Below, piece after piece: positions 63,519-64,000 of a DNA stretch of 64,000 bases; the stretch's first letter is position 1, and every line of letters begins with the position of its first letter. The position numbers and the translations under genes were made by a program. The stretch is from Sedimentibacter sp. MB31-C6 (GTDB taxonomy: Bacteria; Bacillota; Clostridia; Tissierellales; Sedimentibacteraceae): positions 2,666,001-2,730,000 of the forward strand of contig NZ_CP142396.1 of assembly GCF_035934735.1 (NCBI RefSeq), written 5' to 3'. The notes beneath the pieces were generated by a model that was given only the letters and a program-made list of their open reading frames with translations, was not told where the DNA came from and searched no databases.

Positions 63519-63603
63519 GGAAGAGTTCCCGAGAGGCTAAAGGGGACGGACTGTAAATCCGTTGGCACTGCCTTCATTGGTTCGAATCCAATCTCTTCCA
63601 CCA
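63519..63603 (+). tRNA. tRNA-Tyr (anticodon GUA)
   Basis: 85 nt with a long variable arm; anticodon GTA in CTGTAAA; CCA encoded. Specific to the second array. Confidence 0.96.
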
Positions 63604-63608
63604 AATAT

Positions 63609-63716
63609 GACTAGCCCAATTTCTTCTACCGTAAGGAAGAAGAAATTGATGGTGAGTCAATAAAGTCAAATTTGCACAAGTTGAATGAAATTAACAAATT
63701 TCATACATGAAACTGT
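63609..63716 (+). repeat. Double-hairpin repeat, strongly diverged copy
   Basis: CTAGCCCAATTTCTTCTACC and GGAAGAAGAAATTGATGGTG form hairpin 1 around a GTAA loop, with paired changes relative to the consensus. The second half is reorganised (CAAATTTG and CAAATTTC remain). It ends GAAACTGT. Confidence 0.7.
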
Positions 63717-63720
63717 ATAT

Positions 63721-63795
63721 GCGGAAATGGCTCAGTGGTAGAGCATCGCCTTGCCAAGGCGAGGGTCGCGAGTTCGAATCTCGTTTTCCGCTCCA
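63721..63795 (+). tRNA. tRNA-Gly (anticodon GCC)
   Basis: Cloverleaf with TTGCCAA anticodon loop; CCA encoded. Confidence 0.96.
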
Positions 63796-63798
63796 TAT

Positions 63799-63872
63799 GC
63801 GGGTGTAGCTCAGTGGTAGAGCCCCAGCCTTCCAAGCTGGTTGCGAGGGTTCGATCCCCTTCACCCGCTCCA
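63799..63872 (+). tRNA. tRNA-Gly (anticodon UCC)
   Basis: Cloverleaf with CTTCCAA anticodon loop; CCA encoded. Confidence 0.95.
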
Positions 63873-63885
63873 ATAATTACATTGC

Positions 63886-63962
63886 GCACTCATAGCTCAG
63901 TAGGATAGAGCAACGGACTTCTAATCCGTGTGCCGGGGGTTCGAATCCTCCTGGGTGCACCA
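63886..63962 (+). tRNA. tRNA-Arg (anticodon UCU)
   Basis: Same gene as 55360-55436 apart from AGTAGGAT versus AGTCGGAT in the D loop. Confidence 0.96.
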
Positions 63963-63966
63963 TTAT

Positions 63967-64000
63967 TGGGGTATCGCCAAGCGGTAAGGCACCAGACTCT
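63967..64000 (+). tRNA. tRNA-Gln, 5' part (cut by window end)
   Basis: TGGGGTATCGCCAAGCGGTA is the typical tRNA-Gln start. The window ends after the first two anticodon bases (CT), which suggests anticodon CUG. Confidence 0.75.

Overview
The window comes from a low-GC Gram-positive bacterium of the Clostridia type. Supporting this are AT-rich codon use, AGGAGG-type ribosome binding sites, sigma-A promoters with 17-bp spacers, and conserved clostridial gene orders: rpoA-rplQ-ecfA1-ecfA2-ecfT-truA-rplM-rpsI; radical SAM-DUF2344-rng-rplU-prp-rpmA-obg-yhbY; ppsR-ppdK; zapA-U32-mutS2. The 16S gene ends in a canonical anti-Shine-Dalgarno sequence. The rank below class cannot be fixed by eye; a Tissierellia or Sedimentibacter-like lineage is only a guess.

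Layout. 1-4918: end of the ribosomal/RNA polymerase superoperon, an ECF vitamin transporter energizing module, and L13-S9 behind their own promoter and leader. 4919-8145: a preQ1-riboswitch-controlled queT and a three-gene SPFH/zinc-ribbon membrane cluster. 8226-12154: upp, acpS, a YdcC-position lipoprotein, the EndoAI/EndoA toxin-antitoxin pair and folC. 12250-16391: a BtuFCD-like metal-chelate importer whose ATPase has an extra C-terminal domain, plus a MerR regulator. 16441-23178: RNA- and ribosome-maturation cluster. 23224-30234: cis-prenyltransferase, ZIP transporter, thyA-folA, and PPDK with its regulatory kinase/phosphatase. 30360-41348: dxs, a ZapA with a long coiled coil, U32 protease, mutS2, GNAT protein, argS. 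41487-47636: lytic transglycosylase, an unknown protein, a B12/radical SAM protein, a TPR protein and a GH18 hydrolase.

47637-64000 holds two almost identical rrn operons in tandem (16S-23S-5S), each followed by a tRNA array: 17 tRNAs with the first (one of them in the 16S-23S spacer) and 13 with the second, the last cut by the window edge. Both 16S genes carry a roughly 270-nt extension in the V1 region, and both 23S genes carry a roughly 200-nt insertion near helix 45, each closed by a long stem typical of excised intervening sequences. The operons differ in spacer tRNA content, distal tRNAs and a few 16S bases.

The most unusual feature is a repeat family of about 112 nt that folds as two consecutive hairpins. 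Copies sit in the 16S leader, the 23S leader, the 23S-5S spacer, the 5S-tRNA spacer and, three in tandem, between tRNAs. Diverged copies keep the stems by compensatory changes, and a fragment lies on the other strand exactly at the stop codon of upp. A second, smaller palindromic family (GTAGGGGACGCAT type) is scattered in gene ends and rRNA spacers and supplies the stop codon of the GH18 gene.
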